Source of the DNA: CAZAFL01 sp964484465
GTDB lineage: Bacteria > Bacteroidota > Ignavibacteria > UBA10030 > SZUA-254
Assembly: GCA_964484465.1 (NCBI GenBank)
Contig: CAZAFL010000017.1
Span: forward strand, 3,628-67,627
Reading direction: 5' to 3'
Length of the DNA: 64,000 nt
Part shown: piece by piece, positions 18,068-26,591 of the stretch
Numbering within the stretch: position 1 is the first letter of the stretch
Layout: each line of letters starts with the position of its first letter
The notes under the pieces: model-generated
Databases searched by the model: none
Seen by the model: the letters and a program-made list of their open reading frames with translations, nothing else
What the model was told of the DNA's origin: nothing
Translations under genes and position numbers: made by a program

Positions 18068-18742
18068 ATGATCGACAATAAAATCTGCATTTTACTGATT
18101 GAGGACAACAAGGATTTTTCAAAACTTGTACAGGTTTATCTTCAACGATATGAAAAGGATAAGTTCCACGTCATTTGGAAAGAAAACCGGGCAGACGCGG
18201 TGGCGGAACTTGAGTCCAACAAAACACTCGATATTATACTGATGGATTATTTTTTGCCGGGGAAGAACGGGCTCGAAATAACAAAGGAAATGGTGGAAAG
18301 AAAAATTAACATCCCGATTATTTTTCTGACTGTCAACAAGGACTTTGAACTAGCGCTGGAAGTAATGAAGCTCGGTGTCGAAGAATATCTCGTGAAAGAA
18401 GAGATCTCGTCTCCTGTATTGCCAAAGACCGTGTTGAACGTCATTGAAAAACACCGAATGAAAAATCAGCTTACCAGCCTGGAAATTAGCCGGCAACGCC
18501 TTCACGCAATCAATGAAACTCTTTCGAGCGTCCTTAAGGAATTTGAAGACCCCCTTAAGGAAATGAAACGTGCCGCGGACGATGTAAAGCAGATATTCCC
18601 GGGTGATAATCAAAAAAACTACGTTAAAATCATTGAGGACAATGTCAACAGGATTATCGGTAAACTTGACAAACTCAAAGCGTTAAAGAATGATAAGACA
18701 GTGCAATATCTGAAGGATATTAAAATGCTTGACCTTTCCTGA
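18068..18742 (+). CDS. Response regulator with a DHp-like C-terminal domain lacking the histidine
   Basis: 224 aa. The receiver domain (1-125) has the acidic pair Glu12/Asp13, phospho-acceptor Asp60 in LMDYFLPGKNG, Thr88 and Lys110. Residues 135-224 contain no helix-turn-helix, GGDEF or other known output. They are helical and can be aligned with a HisKA dimerisation domain: VLKEFEDPLKEM (156-166 region) matches the H-box pattern VSHELRTPL with Lys157 where the histidine should be. A second helix (YVKIIEDNVNRIIGKLDKLKAL) resembles helix 2 of DHp. It lies 12 nt after the giant kinase, which is its likely partner. The output is unknown. Confidence 0.85.
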   Translation: MIDNKICILLIEDNKDFSKLVQVYLQRYEKDKFHVIWKENRADAVAELESNKTLDIILMDYFLPGKNGLEITKEMVERKINIPIIFLTVNKDFELALEVMKLGVEEYLVKEEISSPVLPKTVLNVIEKHRMKNQLTSLEISRQRLHAINETLSSVLKEFEDPLKEMKRAADDVKQIFPGDNQKNYVKIIEDNVNRIIGKLDKLKALKNDKTVQYLKDIKMLDLS

Positions 18743-18775
18743 TTGCCAGCCGCAGAACCAGTAACGCACACCGCC

Positions 18776-19618
18776 ATGAAGTTCACGATTGCGGTTGCGC
18801 AAATTGACAGCGCAATCGGCGACATCAAAAAAAATATTTCAACCCATGTCAACTATATCCGCCGTGCCCGCGATGGCGGCGCACAACTTGTCGTCTTCCC
18901 AGAATTAAGCCTGAGCGGTTATTCACTGAAGGATGTCAATTGGGATGTTGCAATTCGTCCAACGGATAAGAAATTACTCTCCGCCATTCTCAAGGAATGT
19001 AAAGATATTTCGGTTCTTCTTGGTACTGCCGAGGAAACCGAAGAGTTCGCCATTTGTAATTCGGCATTCTTTTTTGAAGGAGGGACCGTGCGCAGCGTGC
19101 ATCGAAAAGTCTATCCGCCGACATATGGGATGTTTGAAGAATTACGCTATTTTAGTCCGGGGAAAACCGTTCGTGCGTTTGATTCCGGCGTCGGCAGACT
19201 GGGGGTACTGATTTGCGAAGACCTTTGGCATCTGCCGCTGCCGTATATTCTTGCACAGGAGATGGCAACGGTTCTTATAGGAATAGCTGCAAGTCCGACA
19301 AGGGTTTCAGGAGATGATGCGAAACTTCAGATTGCCCGGATGAACAGCGAACAGCATCGTTCTTACGCGCGCCTGCTCAGCTCATATATTGTATTTTGCA
19401 ATCGTGTTGGGTTTGAAGATGGTGTTAACTTCTGGGGCGGGTCGGAAATCATCGACCCCGGAGGTAATACAGTCATTCAGGCAAAACTGTTTGAAGAAGA
19501 TCTTATCTTTACAGAAATAGACGAGAATGAAGTACGCCGCGCACGACGCTTCTCCCGGCATTTTTTGGATGATGATCTTCATCTCGTCACGAGGGAACTG
19601 AACAGACTCTCCAAATAG
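18776..19618 (+). CDS. Stand-alone nitrilase-superfamily C-N hydrolase (NAD synthetase amidase-like)
   Basis: 280 aa. It has the catalytic triad Glu43 (FPELSLSGYS), Lys111 (HRKVYPPTYGMF) and Cys147 (ICEDLWHLPLP). The KVYPPTYGMFEE and CEDLWH patterns are most like the glutaminase domain of glutamine-dependent NAD synthetase, yet no synthetase domain follows. It probably hydrolyses an amide or nitrile; the substrate is unknown. An upstream start at 18743 exists, but ATG at 18776 gives MKFTIAVAQID, the normal beginning. It follows the response regulator by 33 nt and may be co-transcribed. Confidence 0.85.
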   Translation: MKFTIAVAQIDSAIGDIKKNISTHVNYIRRARDGGAQLVVFPELSLSGYSLKDVNWDVAIRPTDKKLLSAILKECKDISVLLGTAEETEEFAICNSAFFFEGGTVRSVHRKVYPPTYGMFEELRYFSPGKTVRAFDSGVGRLGVLICEDLWHLPLPYILAQEMATVLIGIAASPTRVSGDDAKLQIARMNSEQHRSYARLLSSYIVFCNRVGFEDGVNFWGGSEIIDPGGNTVIQAKLFEEDLIFTEIDENEVRRARRFSRHFLDDDLHLVTRELNRLSK

Positions 19619-19721
19619 GCTTTCCCTCGATTTATTTTCCTTGAGAAATTGTTCTCATTCTATTCTGCGTTCTTTCCCTGTCTTTTTTAATGTCGTAATT
19701 TCCTAATGATATTCCGGCAAA

Positions 19722-19750
19722 TTGTAGATGAGTAAACTCTTTCGTATATT
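19722..19750 (+). promoter_or_regulatory. Candidate promoter for asnS
   Basis: TTGTAG (19722-19727), 17 bp and TATATT (19745-19750), 26 nt before the asnS ATG. The remainder of the 19619-19776 gap is T-rich without clear structure; a weak TTGAGAA/TTCTCA inverted repeat near 19643-19660 may be a terminator remnant. Confidence 0.45.
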
Positions 19751-19776
19751 CATGCATCTTTTTATTTTTTAAGGCT

Positions 19777-21072
19777 ATGTCACAGGTTTATATCGAACAT
19801 TTAGCACAACACATCGGGAATGAAATTACACTTCGCGGGTGGCTGTACAACAAGCGTTCGAGCGGTAAAATTCGGTTTCTTGTTGTCAGAGATGGTACCG
19901 GCATTGTCCAGGGAGTCATGGTAAGGGGTGTAATACATGATGATGCGTTTAATTCATTTGACCAGCTCACTCAGGAATCCTCCTTAACTATTTCCGGCAA
20001 AGTAAAAAAAGAAGAACGCGCACCGGGCGGATACGAGCTCGAGCTTACTGATGTTAAAATTATATCCGTTGCAAAGGAATATCCTATTACTCCGAAGGAA
20101 CATGGCGTGGATTTCCTGATGGACCATCGTCACCTGTGGCTTCGCTCGCTGAGGCAGCATGCAATTCTCCGTATCCGACATCAAATCATTCGCGCAATCA
20201 GAGAGTTTTTCGATAATCGGGGATTCGTTCTTCTGGATGCACCGATTTTCACTCCTGCTGCATGTGAGGGCACGAGTACATTGTTCGAAACTGACTACTT
20301 TGACCTTGGCAAGGCATATCTTACTCAGTCAGGCCAGCTTTACGGAGAAGCGGGCGCAATGGCTCTTGGAAAAGTGTACGTCTTCGGTCCGACCTTTCGT
20401 GCCGAGAAATCGAAAACACGCAGGCACCTGACGGAATTCTGGATGGTCGAGCCGGAAGTTGCCTTCAACGACCTGAATGACAATATGGAACTCGCCGAGG
20501 AGTTTCTGGAACACATCGTTTCATCTGTGTTGAAATACCGTTCAGCAGAATTAGCGACACTCGAGAGGGATACAAAATTTTTGGCAAACGTGAAAAAGCC
20601 TCTTCCTAAAATCTCTTATTCAGAAGCGGTCGGCATTCTCAAAAAGAAGGGAGTTCACTTTGAATGGGGAAATGATTTTGGAGGCACAGATGAAACTGTC
20701 ATTTCTGAGGAGTTCGATAGGCCTGTCATTGTTCATAGATATCCTGCAAGTGTGAAGGCATTCTATATGAAAAGAGACCCGCAAAATCCCGACGTTGCGT
20801 TAGCAATGGATGTCCTCGCTCCGGAAGGATATGGGGAAATTATTGGAGGCAGTCAGCGTGAAGATAATTATGATGTGTTGCTCGAGAGGATTCAGGAACA
20901 TCAGTTGCCGCAATCAGCATTCGAATGGTATCTCGACCTCCGGCGTTTCGGATCGGTTCCTCATGCTGGATTCGGTCTTGGCGTTGAACGAACGGTATCC
21001 TGGATTTGCGGCCTCGAACATGTACGGGAAACCATTCCATTCCCTCGCATGATCTATCGTCTCACACCGTAA
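19777..21072 (+). CDS. asnS: Asparaginyl-tRNA synthetase
   Basis: Class IIb synthetase charging tRNA-Asn (431 aa). The N-terminal OB anticodon-binding domain (1-115; GWLYNKRSSGKIRFLVVRDG) is followed by the catalytic core. Motif 2 is GPTFRAEKSKTRRHLTEFWMVEPE-like (about 208-230) and motif 3 is GLGVERTVSWICGL (about 405). The RHL-EFWM-E form of motif 2 and the short length without a GAD insertion separate it from AspRS. The ATP-binding ABC gene starts 9 nt downstream, so they may share a transcript although unrelated in function. Confidence 0.95.
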   Translation: MSQVYIEHLAQHIGNEITLRGWLYNKRSSGKIRFLVVRDGTGIVQGVMVRGVIHDDAFNSFDQLTQESSLTISGKVKKEERAPGGYELELTDVKIISVAKEYPITPKEHGVDFLMDHRHLWLRSLRQHAILRIRHQIIRAIREFFDNRGFVLLDAPIFTPAACEGTSTLFETDYFDLGKAYLTQSGQLYGEAGAMALGKVYVFGPTFRAEKSKTRRHLTEFWMVEPEVAFNDLNDNMELAEEFLEHIVSSVLKYRSAELATLERDTKFLANVKKPLPKISYSEAVGILKKKGVHFEWGNDFGGTDETVISEEFDRPVIVHRYPASVKAFYMKRDPQNPDVALAMDVLAPEGYGEIIGGSQREDNYDVLLERIQEHQLPQSAFEWYLDLRRFGSVPHAGFGLGVERTVSWICGLEHVRETIPFPRMIYRLTP

Positions 21073-21081
21073 GAATACGTT

Positions 21082-21987
21082 ATGCTGAACGTCTCGCATA
21101 TCTCAAAGCAATTCCGTTCTGTCCTTGCTGTCGATGATGTTACTCTCGAAGTGAGCCGGGGAACAATTCTTGGACTGTTGGGTCCCAACGGTGCCGGCAA
21201 AACGACGACTATCCGGATGATTCTCAATATTCTTCACCCTGATTCTGGAACGATTACGTATGATGGGACGCAGTTTAGCGACGCCGTGAGAAACATGATT
21301 GGCTATTTGCCAGAAGAGAGAGGCTTGTATCGCAAGAACAAACTGCTGAACGCAGTGATGTATTTCGCTAAGTTGAGAGGAATCCCGGCTGATGAGGCAA
21401 AACGTCGTGCATACGAATGGTTGAAACGGTTCGACTTGCTGAATTACTATGACAGCAGAATAGAGGAATTATCGAAGGGGAATCAGCAAAAAGTCGGTTT
21501 CATTATTTCTATCCTTCATGACCCACCTCTGGTGATTCTCGATGAGCCATTTTCCGGTTTGGACCCTATCAATCAGATCATGCTTAAAGACATTTTGTTT
21601 GAAATGAAACGGGACGGAAAAGCTGTTATTTTTTCTACTCATCAAATGGACCATGCGGAAAAACTCTGCGACACGATTTGTCTCATTGATAAAGGAAAAG
21701 TCGTTCTCGAAGGTGAATTACAGGAAATTAAACACCGGTACGGCAAAAATTCGATTCAGCTGATTTACGATGGTGATGGGTCCTTTATGCCGACTCTTCC
21801 CGGTGTTAAATCAGCTCAAGTGTATGAAAATTTTGCGGAGATTATCCTCAATTCTGCAAATCATCATAGTGAACTGCTCATTGAACTTGCCAAACGGATC
21901 AACGTTCGGAAGTTTGAGCATGTTGAACCGTCTCTCAATGCAATTTTCCTCGAACTTGTTGCGCCTGACCGGCGTAAGGGAGAATAA
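21082..21987 (+). CDS. ABC exporter ATP-binding protein (NatA-like)
   Basis: 301 aa. Walker A GPNGAGKTTT (about 35-44), signature LSKGNQQKV, Walker B LVILDEPFSGLDP and the H-loop STHQMDHAE define an ABC ATPase. A C-terminal extension of about 90 residues follows. The signature SKGN(Q/M)QK and this extension are typical of the NatA branch (DUF4162 tail), which pairs with ABC-2 permeases exporting sodium or other small substrates. The permease gene starts on the next base after the stop (TAA GTG), so coupled translation is likely. The substrate is not known. Confidence 0.9.
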   Translation: MLNVSHISKQFRSVLAVDDVTLEVSRGTILGLLGPNGAGKTTTIRMILNILHPDSGTITYDGTQFSDAVRNMIGYLPEERGLYRKNKLLNAVMYFAKLRGIPADEAKRRAYEWLKRFDLLNYYDSRIEELSKGNQQKVGFIISILHDPPLVILDEPFSGLDPINQIMLKDILFEMKRDGKAVIFSTHQMDHAEKLCDTICLIDKGKVVLEGELQEIKHRYGKNSIQLIYDGDGSFMPTLPGVKSAQVYENFAEIILNSANHHSELLIELAKRINVRKFEHVEPSLNAIFLELVAPDRRKGE

Positions 21988-23244
21988 GTGAAGTCTGTCC
22001 TGTCTAAGTTGCTGACGGTCGCCCGATGGGAATATACCGAGAAAATCAAGTCAAAGGCATTCCTCATCTCACTCATTCTTATTCCCGTCATTATGGTCGC
22101 CTTTGGTGTCCTGCCGACACTTTTTGCCTCTCGTCCGGATACTGAAATCAGGCGCATCGGAGTCTTTGATCAGTCCGGAGTAATCTTTTTTCAATTGTCG
22201 GATTATCTCGATGAACACTACAAACTCCCAGACGGGAGGCCGAATTATGTTCTCGTTCATGTTGCGGATACGGTCAACAGTCTTTCCGAAGGAAAAAATC
22301 TCTCCGATGCGATGGTGCTTGCGGGTGAAATCGAAGGATATGTCATCATTCCAAAAGGAATAATGAGAGATTCTGCTGTAGAATACCGCTCTGAGAATGT
22401 GGGTAACATTCGCGTGACTGAACGATTGACCAATGCGATACGGGAACTTATTGTTCAACGGAAGCTTCACAAACACGGGATAGACCCTGTTTTTGCGAAA
22501 GAACTAGCCTCTCCTCTTGAAATGAAAACTATCAAGCTGTCAAAAACAGGTGCAGAGGAGTCCGGGTTTGCGGAGGTGTTTTTACGTTCCTACATTTTCA
22601 TGATGATGTTGTTGTTCATGATTATGATGTCGGGACAGATGCTGGTCCGCAGTATGCTCGAAGAAAAATCAAACCGTGTTGTCGAAGTTCTCATGTCGTC
22701 GTGTTCTCCGATGAGCCTGATGGGGGGGAAAATCCTTGGGTTAAGTGCAGTTGGTTTAACACAGATGGGGGTGTGGGTGGTGATCGGGTTTGCCATCAGC
22801 CTTAAATTCGGTATCGTGATTATTTCATTGCCGATGGCCCTTTTACTTCTGACGTATTCCATCGTTGGATACTTATTTTACGCGGGAGTTTTTGTCGCCA
22901 TTGGTGCTCCTGTTTCCACGGAACAGGAAGCGCAACAAATAACCAGTTACCTGACGATGATTCTGTTTATACCGATGGCGATATCTTTTGTCATCATGCA
23001 GAATCCCAATTCTTCACTCGTGACGATTATGACGTTCATTCCGTTAATGACGCCAACAATGATGGCAATGCGTATTCCCATCAACATGCCTTCGGTACCC
23101 GAGGTTGTCGGGTCCTTACTTGTTCTTACGCTCTCAGCATGCGGAGCTATATGGGCGGCGGGGAAAATTTTCCGCACGGCAATCCTGTCGTATGGAAAAC
23201 GGCCCGGTATCCGCGAACTCTTCAGATTATTAAAAGCATCATAG
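21988..23244 (+). CDS. ABC-2 type permease (NatB-like)
   Basis: 418 aa, GTG start directly abutting the ATPase stop. One N-terminal membrane segment (about 25-45) is followed by an extracytoplasmic domain of about 150 residues (50-190). A cluster of about five C-terminal segments (about 198-400) comes next, including SYIFMMMLLFMIMMSGQML. RSMLEEKSNRVVEVLMSS is the hallmark cytoplasmic loop of the NatB/ABC-2 group. With the preceding ATPase it forms a two-gene exporter. Confidence 0.9.
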   Translation: MKSVLSKLLTVARWEYTEKIKSKAFLISLILIPVIMVAFGVLPTLFASRPDTEIRRIGVFDQSGVIFFQLSDYLDEHYKLPDGRPNYVLVHVADTVNSLSEGKNLSDAMVLAGEIEGYVIIPKGIMRDSAVEYRSENVGNIRVTERLTNAIRELIVQRKLHKHGIDPVFAKELASPLEMKTIKLSKTGAEESGFAEVFLRSYIFMMMLLFMIMMSGQMLVRSMLEEKSNRVVEVLMSSCSPMSLMGGKILGLSAVGLTQMGVWVVIGFAISLKFGIVIISLPMALLLLTYSIVGYLFYAGVFVAIGAPVSTEQEAQQITSYLTMILFIPMAISFVIMQNPNSSLVTIMTFIPLMTPTMMAMRIPINMPSVPEVVGSLLVLTLSACGAIWAAGKIFRTAILSYGKRPGIRELFRLLKAS

Positions 23245-23254
23245 GAAGGGAAGC

Positions 23255-23752
23255 ATGAAATCAATTCTGACGATGGCATGTTTCCTCGCCCTCGCGCAAA
23301 CTACAACATTCGGCCAAGTGAACGTTCCGATTCAAAATAAACCAAAAGAGTTGGAACGATCGGTATTCGGGCTCGGACTTTCTGCAGGGTATGTGAGCGG
23401 CTTCGGGTTAAGCTTTCGCCATCATCTTCCGTCCGTTGTCTCATACCAAATTGTCGGCGGCATCATCAAAACAGATACAAGGCTTCATTACAATATCGGG
23501 GGTGAAATTCAAGTCGACCTTGTCCGGGGAGAGACAACCCGCTTCTTTGTCGGCTGGGGAATGGGATATTTTTATTCCGGTGAGTCAGGACATAATGAAT
23601 TGAAGGGACCGTTTCGAGCGGGCATAGGAATTGGAGGCGAAACGTTCCGGCAGGAATCTTTCAGCCTCTCAGGCGAATTATTGTTTTCATATTTTAGTGA
23701 CGGCACTATCCTGCCGCTGCCACAAGTGAGCGCACATTATTATTTTCTTTGA
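23255..23752 (+). CDS. Exported small beta-barrel-like protein, unknown function
   Basis: 165 aa with a signal peptide (about 1-22, ending TFGQ) and a good ribosome site GGAAGGGAAGC. The mature protein shows alternating strands (FGLGLSAGYVSGFGLSF, TRFFVGWGMGYFYSG, FRAGIGIGGE) and ends in SAHYYFL, a typical outer-membrane C-terminal aromatic. It lies 10 nt after the NatB-like permease and could be an outer-membrane partner, but that is only suggested by position. It is similar in style to the proteins at 9628 and 10320; I do not recognise a family. Confidence 0.7.
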   Translation: MKSILTMACFLALAQTTTFGQVNVPIQNKPKELERSVFGLGLSAGYVSGFGLSFRHHLPSVVSYQIVGGIIKTDTRLHYNIGGEIQVDLVRGETTRFFVGWGMGYFYSGESGHNELKGPFRAGIGIGGETFRQESFSLSGELLFSYFSDGTILPLPQVSAHYYFL

Positions 23753-23777
23753 AAATGTATGAAACTTTTTGTATGTT
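23749..23777 (+). promoter_or_regulatory. Candidate promoter for nuoJKLM
   Basis: TTGAAA (23749-23754), 17 bp and TATGTT (23772-23777) overlap the stop of the preceding gene and lie 35 nt before nuoJ. The element is moderately convincing and would make nuoJ the first gene of its transcript. Confidence 0.35.
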
Positions 23778-23812
23778 GAGGTGCTCATGTTCTTATCTAT
23801 CATTAACCCTGA

Positions 23813-24325
23813 ATGAATTTTGAGACGTTGTTTTTCTTTGCAGTAGCCCTTGCCGGAGTTGTTTCTGCTCTTTTCATGATCACTCGACGCAATCCTGTGG
23901 TCAGCGTTCTCTTTCTCATTATCAATTTTTTCTGCCTCGCAGTTCTCTATCTCACCCTTCAGGCCCAATTCATCGCGATCATCCAGATTCTTGTCTATGC
24001 CGGTGCAATTATGGTATTGTTTTTATTTGTTATAATGCTGCTCAATCTTGGCGATGAGAAGGGACTAGAAGAAACCCGGGGAGCCGGGAAATATATTGCG
24101 GTAACAGCAGCAGGAATGCTCCTTGTGGAAATCATCGCTGGCATGGCTCTGCCTCTTCGCAACGGAAGGCACACAATATCGCCTGACGCGGAAGGGCTGG
24201 GGACAGTCGAAGGCCTCGGCAAATCGTTATTCACCCAATATCTGTTTCCGTTTGAAATAACTTCTCTTCTGTTGCTCGCGGCGATGGTAGGTGTCATTGT
24301 CTTGGCGAAGAAGAAATTTCAATAG
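23813..24325 (+). CDS. nuoJ: NADH-quinone oxidoreductase subunit J
   Basis: Membrane subunit of respiratory complex I (170 aa) with five predicted helices. The family segment AVLYLTLQAQFIAIIQILVYAGAIMVLFLFVIMLLN contains the pi-bulge region of the third helix. Complex I oxidises NADH, reduces quinone and pumps protons. The stop TAG overlaps the GTG upstream of nuoK, so the genes are coupled. nuoA-I are not in the window. Confidence 0.93.
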   Translation: MNFETLFFFAVALAGVVSALFMITRRNPVVSVLFLIINFFCLAVLYLTLQAQFIAIIQILVYAGAIMVLFLFVIMLLNLGDEKGLEETRGAGKYIAVTAAGMLLVEIIAGMALPLRNGRHTISPDAEGLGTVEGLGKSLFTQYLFPFEITSLLLLAAMVGVIVLAKKKFQ

Positions 24326-24333
24326 TGAGGCTC

Positions 24334-24639
24334 ATGACCCTTCCGATAGAGTATTACCTGCTGTTAAGTGCGGTATTGTTTACTATCGGCGTTATCGGCG
24401 TGCTTACGCGTCGCAACGCAATCATCATTTTCATGTGCGTCGAGCTGATGCTCAACTCGGTGAACCTTACGCTCATCGCTTTTTCAACATCTCTGGGGAA
24501 TACGAATGGGCAAATCCTCGTGTTTTTTGTCATGGCCGTAGCTGCAGCTGAAGCCGCAGTCGGACTGGCGATTATTATCGCTCTTTTCAGGAATAAGCAG
24601 ACTGTTAACATCGACAAAATAAATCTTCTGAAGTGGTGA
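24334..24639 (+). CDS. nuoK: NADH-quinone oxidoreductase subunit K
   Basis: Small three-helix complex I subunit (101 aa from the ATG at 24334). The conserved membrane glutamates are in the second helix (FMCVELMLNSVNL) and third helix (AVAAAEAAVGLAIIIALFR). A GTG at 24325 overlaps the nuoJ stop and would add three residues; MTLPIEYYLLLS is the more usual beginning. The stop TGA (24637-24639) shares a base with the nuoL ATG. Confidence 0.93.
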   Translation: MTLPIEYYLLLSAVLFTIGVIGVLTRRNAIIIFMCVELMLNSVNLTLIAFSTSLGNTNGQILVFFVMAVAAAEAAVGLAIIIALFRNKQTVNIDKINLLKW

Positions 24640-26591
24640 TGTCCAGCTTTATCGGCTATATCATTCTTTTTCCGCTGGTCGGTTTTTTGCTCAACGGATT
24701 GTTCGGAAAAAAGATGAAGTCAGAACGAATCAGCGGGATTATCGGCAGCGGGGCGGTAGGGTTATCCTTCCTCATTTCTGTCATGATTTTCTTTGAATTG
24801 CTCCAGGCGCCAGCCGACCATCGGTTTTATAATGTCAAAATGTTTCAATGGATCAGTGCCGGAAGTTTCACTGTGAACATTGCCTATCAAATCGACCAGC
24901 TTTCCATTCTCATGGCGTTGATCGTGACGGGGGTTGGGTTCCTTATCCATGTGTATTCAATAGGGTATATGCATGGTGATCCCGCGTTCTGGAGGTTTTT
25001 TGCTTATCTGAATCTCTTTCTATTCATGATGTTGAATCTGATACTGGCGAACAATTTCCTGTTGATGTTTCTTGGATGGGAGGGAGTCGGGCTGTGTTCC
25101 TACCTTCTGATCGGTTTCTGGCACGATAGAAAATTTGATACGGGAGGATATATTAAGGGAGAAGCAACGACAAGCGATGCAGCAAAAAAAGCATTCATTG
25201 TTAACCGTATCGGTGATTTTGGTTTTTTAGTTGCAATGTTTCTGATTTTCACTACGTTCGGAAGCCTGTCATTCGATGACGTCTTTTCCCGAGCGTCAGC
25301 GACGGTCACAAGCGGCGATAAAACGATATGTTGGATAACCCTTCTGCTTTTTCTTGGGGCGACCGGGAAATCTGCTCAGATTCCTTTGTATGTCTGGCTC
25401 CCCGACGCCATGGCTGGTCCCACCCCTGTAAGTGCGTTAATCCACGCCGCTACAATGGTGACGGCAGGTGTGTATATGGTTGCCCGTTGTTCCATCTTAT
25501 ATGCGCTCGCTCCCATCACATTGCAAATTGTAGCTGGTATTGGAATCATAACGGCATTATTTGCTGCAACAATAGGGTTAGTTCAAAATGATATCAAAAA
25601 AATTCTTGCCTACTCGACAATCAGCCAACTCGGTTATATGTTTCTCGGGCTTGGAGTCGGTTCATTTGCTTCCGGAATTTTTCATGTCATGACGCATGCG
25701 TTCTTCAAAGCGCTGTTGTTTCTCGGGGCAGGCGCTGTTATTCACGCGATGCATGAAGAACAGGATATCCGCCTTATGGGAGGGTTGCGTTCTCATATGC
25801 CGGTGACTTCACGAACATTTCTACTGGCAGCGCTTGCAATTGCGGGAATACCTCCGCTTTCAGGATTCTTCAGTAAGGACGAAATACTCTGGCAGACATT
25901 TGTTCACGGGTCGTTGTTATTGTGGGTTCTTGGGTGGCTGACCGCAGGAATTACTGCCTTTTATATGTTCAGGCTTTTTTCCTTGACGTTCGAAGGAGAG
26001 GGAAGATATTCACATGAAATTCATCCGCATGAAGCCTCAAAAAGCATGACCATTCCGCTCGTAATTCTTGCTGTGCTCACTGTTATCGGTGGTGTTGTCG
26101 GTGTTCCGGAAAGCCTCGGCGGCGGCAACGCGATTGAACATTGGCTTGAACCCGTGTTTCAGCATGCGAATTCTAAATTGATGCTGAACCAGGAGAAAGC
26201 ATCGTCGGCCGAATTCATATTGATGGCGCTTTCTGTCGGTATTGCAGTGTTCGGTATCTACACTGCCCGAACAATTTATTTGAAGCGTATCAGCATTGTC
26301 ACAAGCCTTACACGCTCCTTTCATACTATCTACAATTGGGCGTTAAATAAGTATTATATCGATGAACTGTACGACCGTGTTATAGTAACACCACTGCGAA
26401 AAGGGTCTGAACGACTTTTATGGAATGTTCTTGATGTTGTTATCATTGATGGCTGTGTTAATGGTGTAGCATCCCTCGTTGCCCGGCTAAGCAGTAGTAC
26501 GCGAAAGATACAGAACGGTATTGTACAGGGTTATGCTCTTGCGTTTGTCGTAGGAGTTATCCTCATTCTGGGAATCCTGATATTACGATAA
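24639..26591 (+). CDS. nuoL: NADH-quinone oxidoreductase subunit L
   Basis: Largest antiporter-like subunit of complex I (650 aa, about 16 helices plus the long lateral helix). Family blocks include FLGWEGVGLCSYLLIGFW with the key glutamate, FIVNRIGDFGF, GATGKSAQIPLYVWLPDAMAGPTPVSALIHAATMVTAGV-type core and the H-rich MTHAFFKALLFLGAG. Two GTG codons lie just upstream, but ATG at 24639, overlapping the nuoK stop as TGATG, is chosen. nuoM overlaps the 3' end by one base. Confidence 0.95.
   Translation: MSSFIGYIILFPLVGFLLNGLFGKKMKSERISGIIGSGAVGLSFLISVMIFFELLQAPADHRFYNVKMFQWISAGSFTVNIAYQIDQLSILMALIVTGVGFLIHVYSIGYMHGDPAFWRFFAYLNLFLFMMLNLILANNFLLMFLGWEGVGLCSYLLIGFWHDRKFDTGGYIKGEATTSDAAKKAFIVNRIGDFGFLVAMFLIFTTFGSLSFDDVFSRASATVTSGDKTICWITLLLFLGATGKSAQIPLYVWLPDAMAGPTPVSALIHAATMVTAGVYMVARCSILYALAPITLQIVAGIGIITALFAATIGLVQNDIKKILAYSTISQLGYMFLGLGVGSFASGIFHVMTHAFFKALLFLGAGAVIHAMHEEQDIRLMGGLRSHMPVTSRTFLLAALAIAGIPPLSGFFSKDEILWQTFVHGSLLLWVLGWLTAGITAFYMFRLFSLTFEGEGRYSHEIHPHEASKSMTIPLVILAVLTVIGGVVGVPESLGGGNAIEHWLEPVFQHANSKLMLNQEKASSAEFILMALSVGIAVFGIYTARTIYLKRISIVTSLTRSFHTIYNWALNKYYIDELYDRVIVTPLRKGSERLLWNVLDVVIIDGCVNGVASLVARLSSSTRKIQNGIVQGYALAFVVGVILILGILILR

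Noticed and set aside
19777..21072. Aspartyl-tRNA synthetase
   Set aside because: It lacks the GAD insertion and has the AsnRS forms of motifs 2 and 3.
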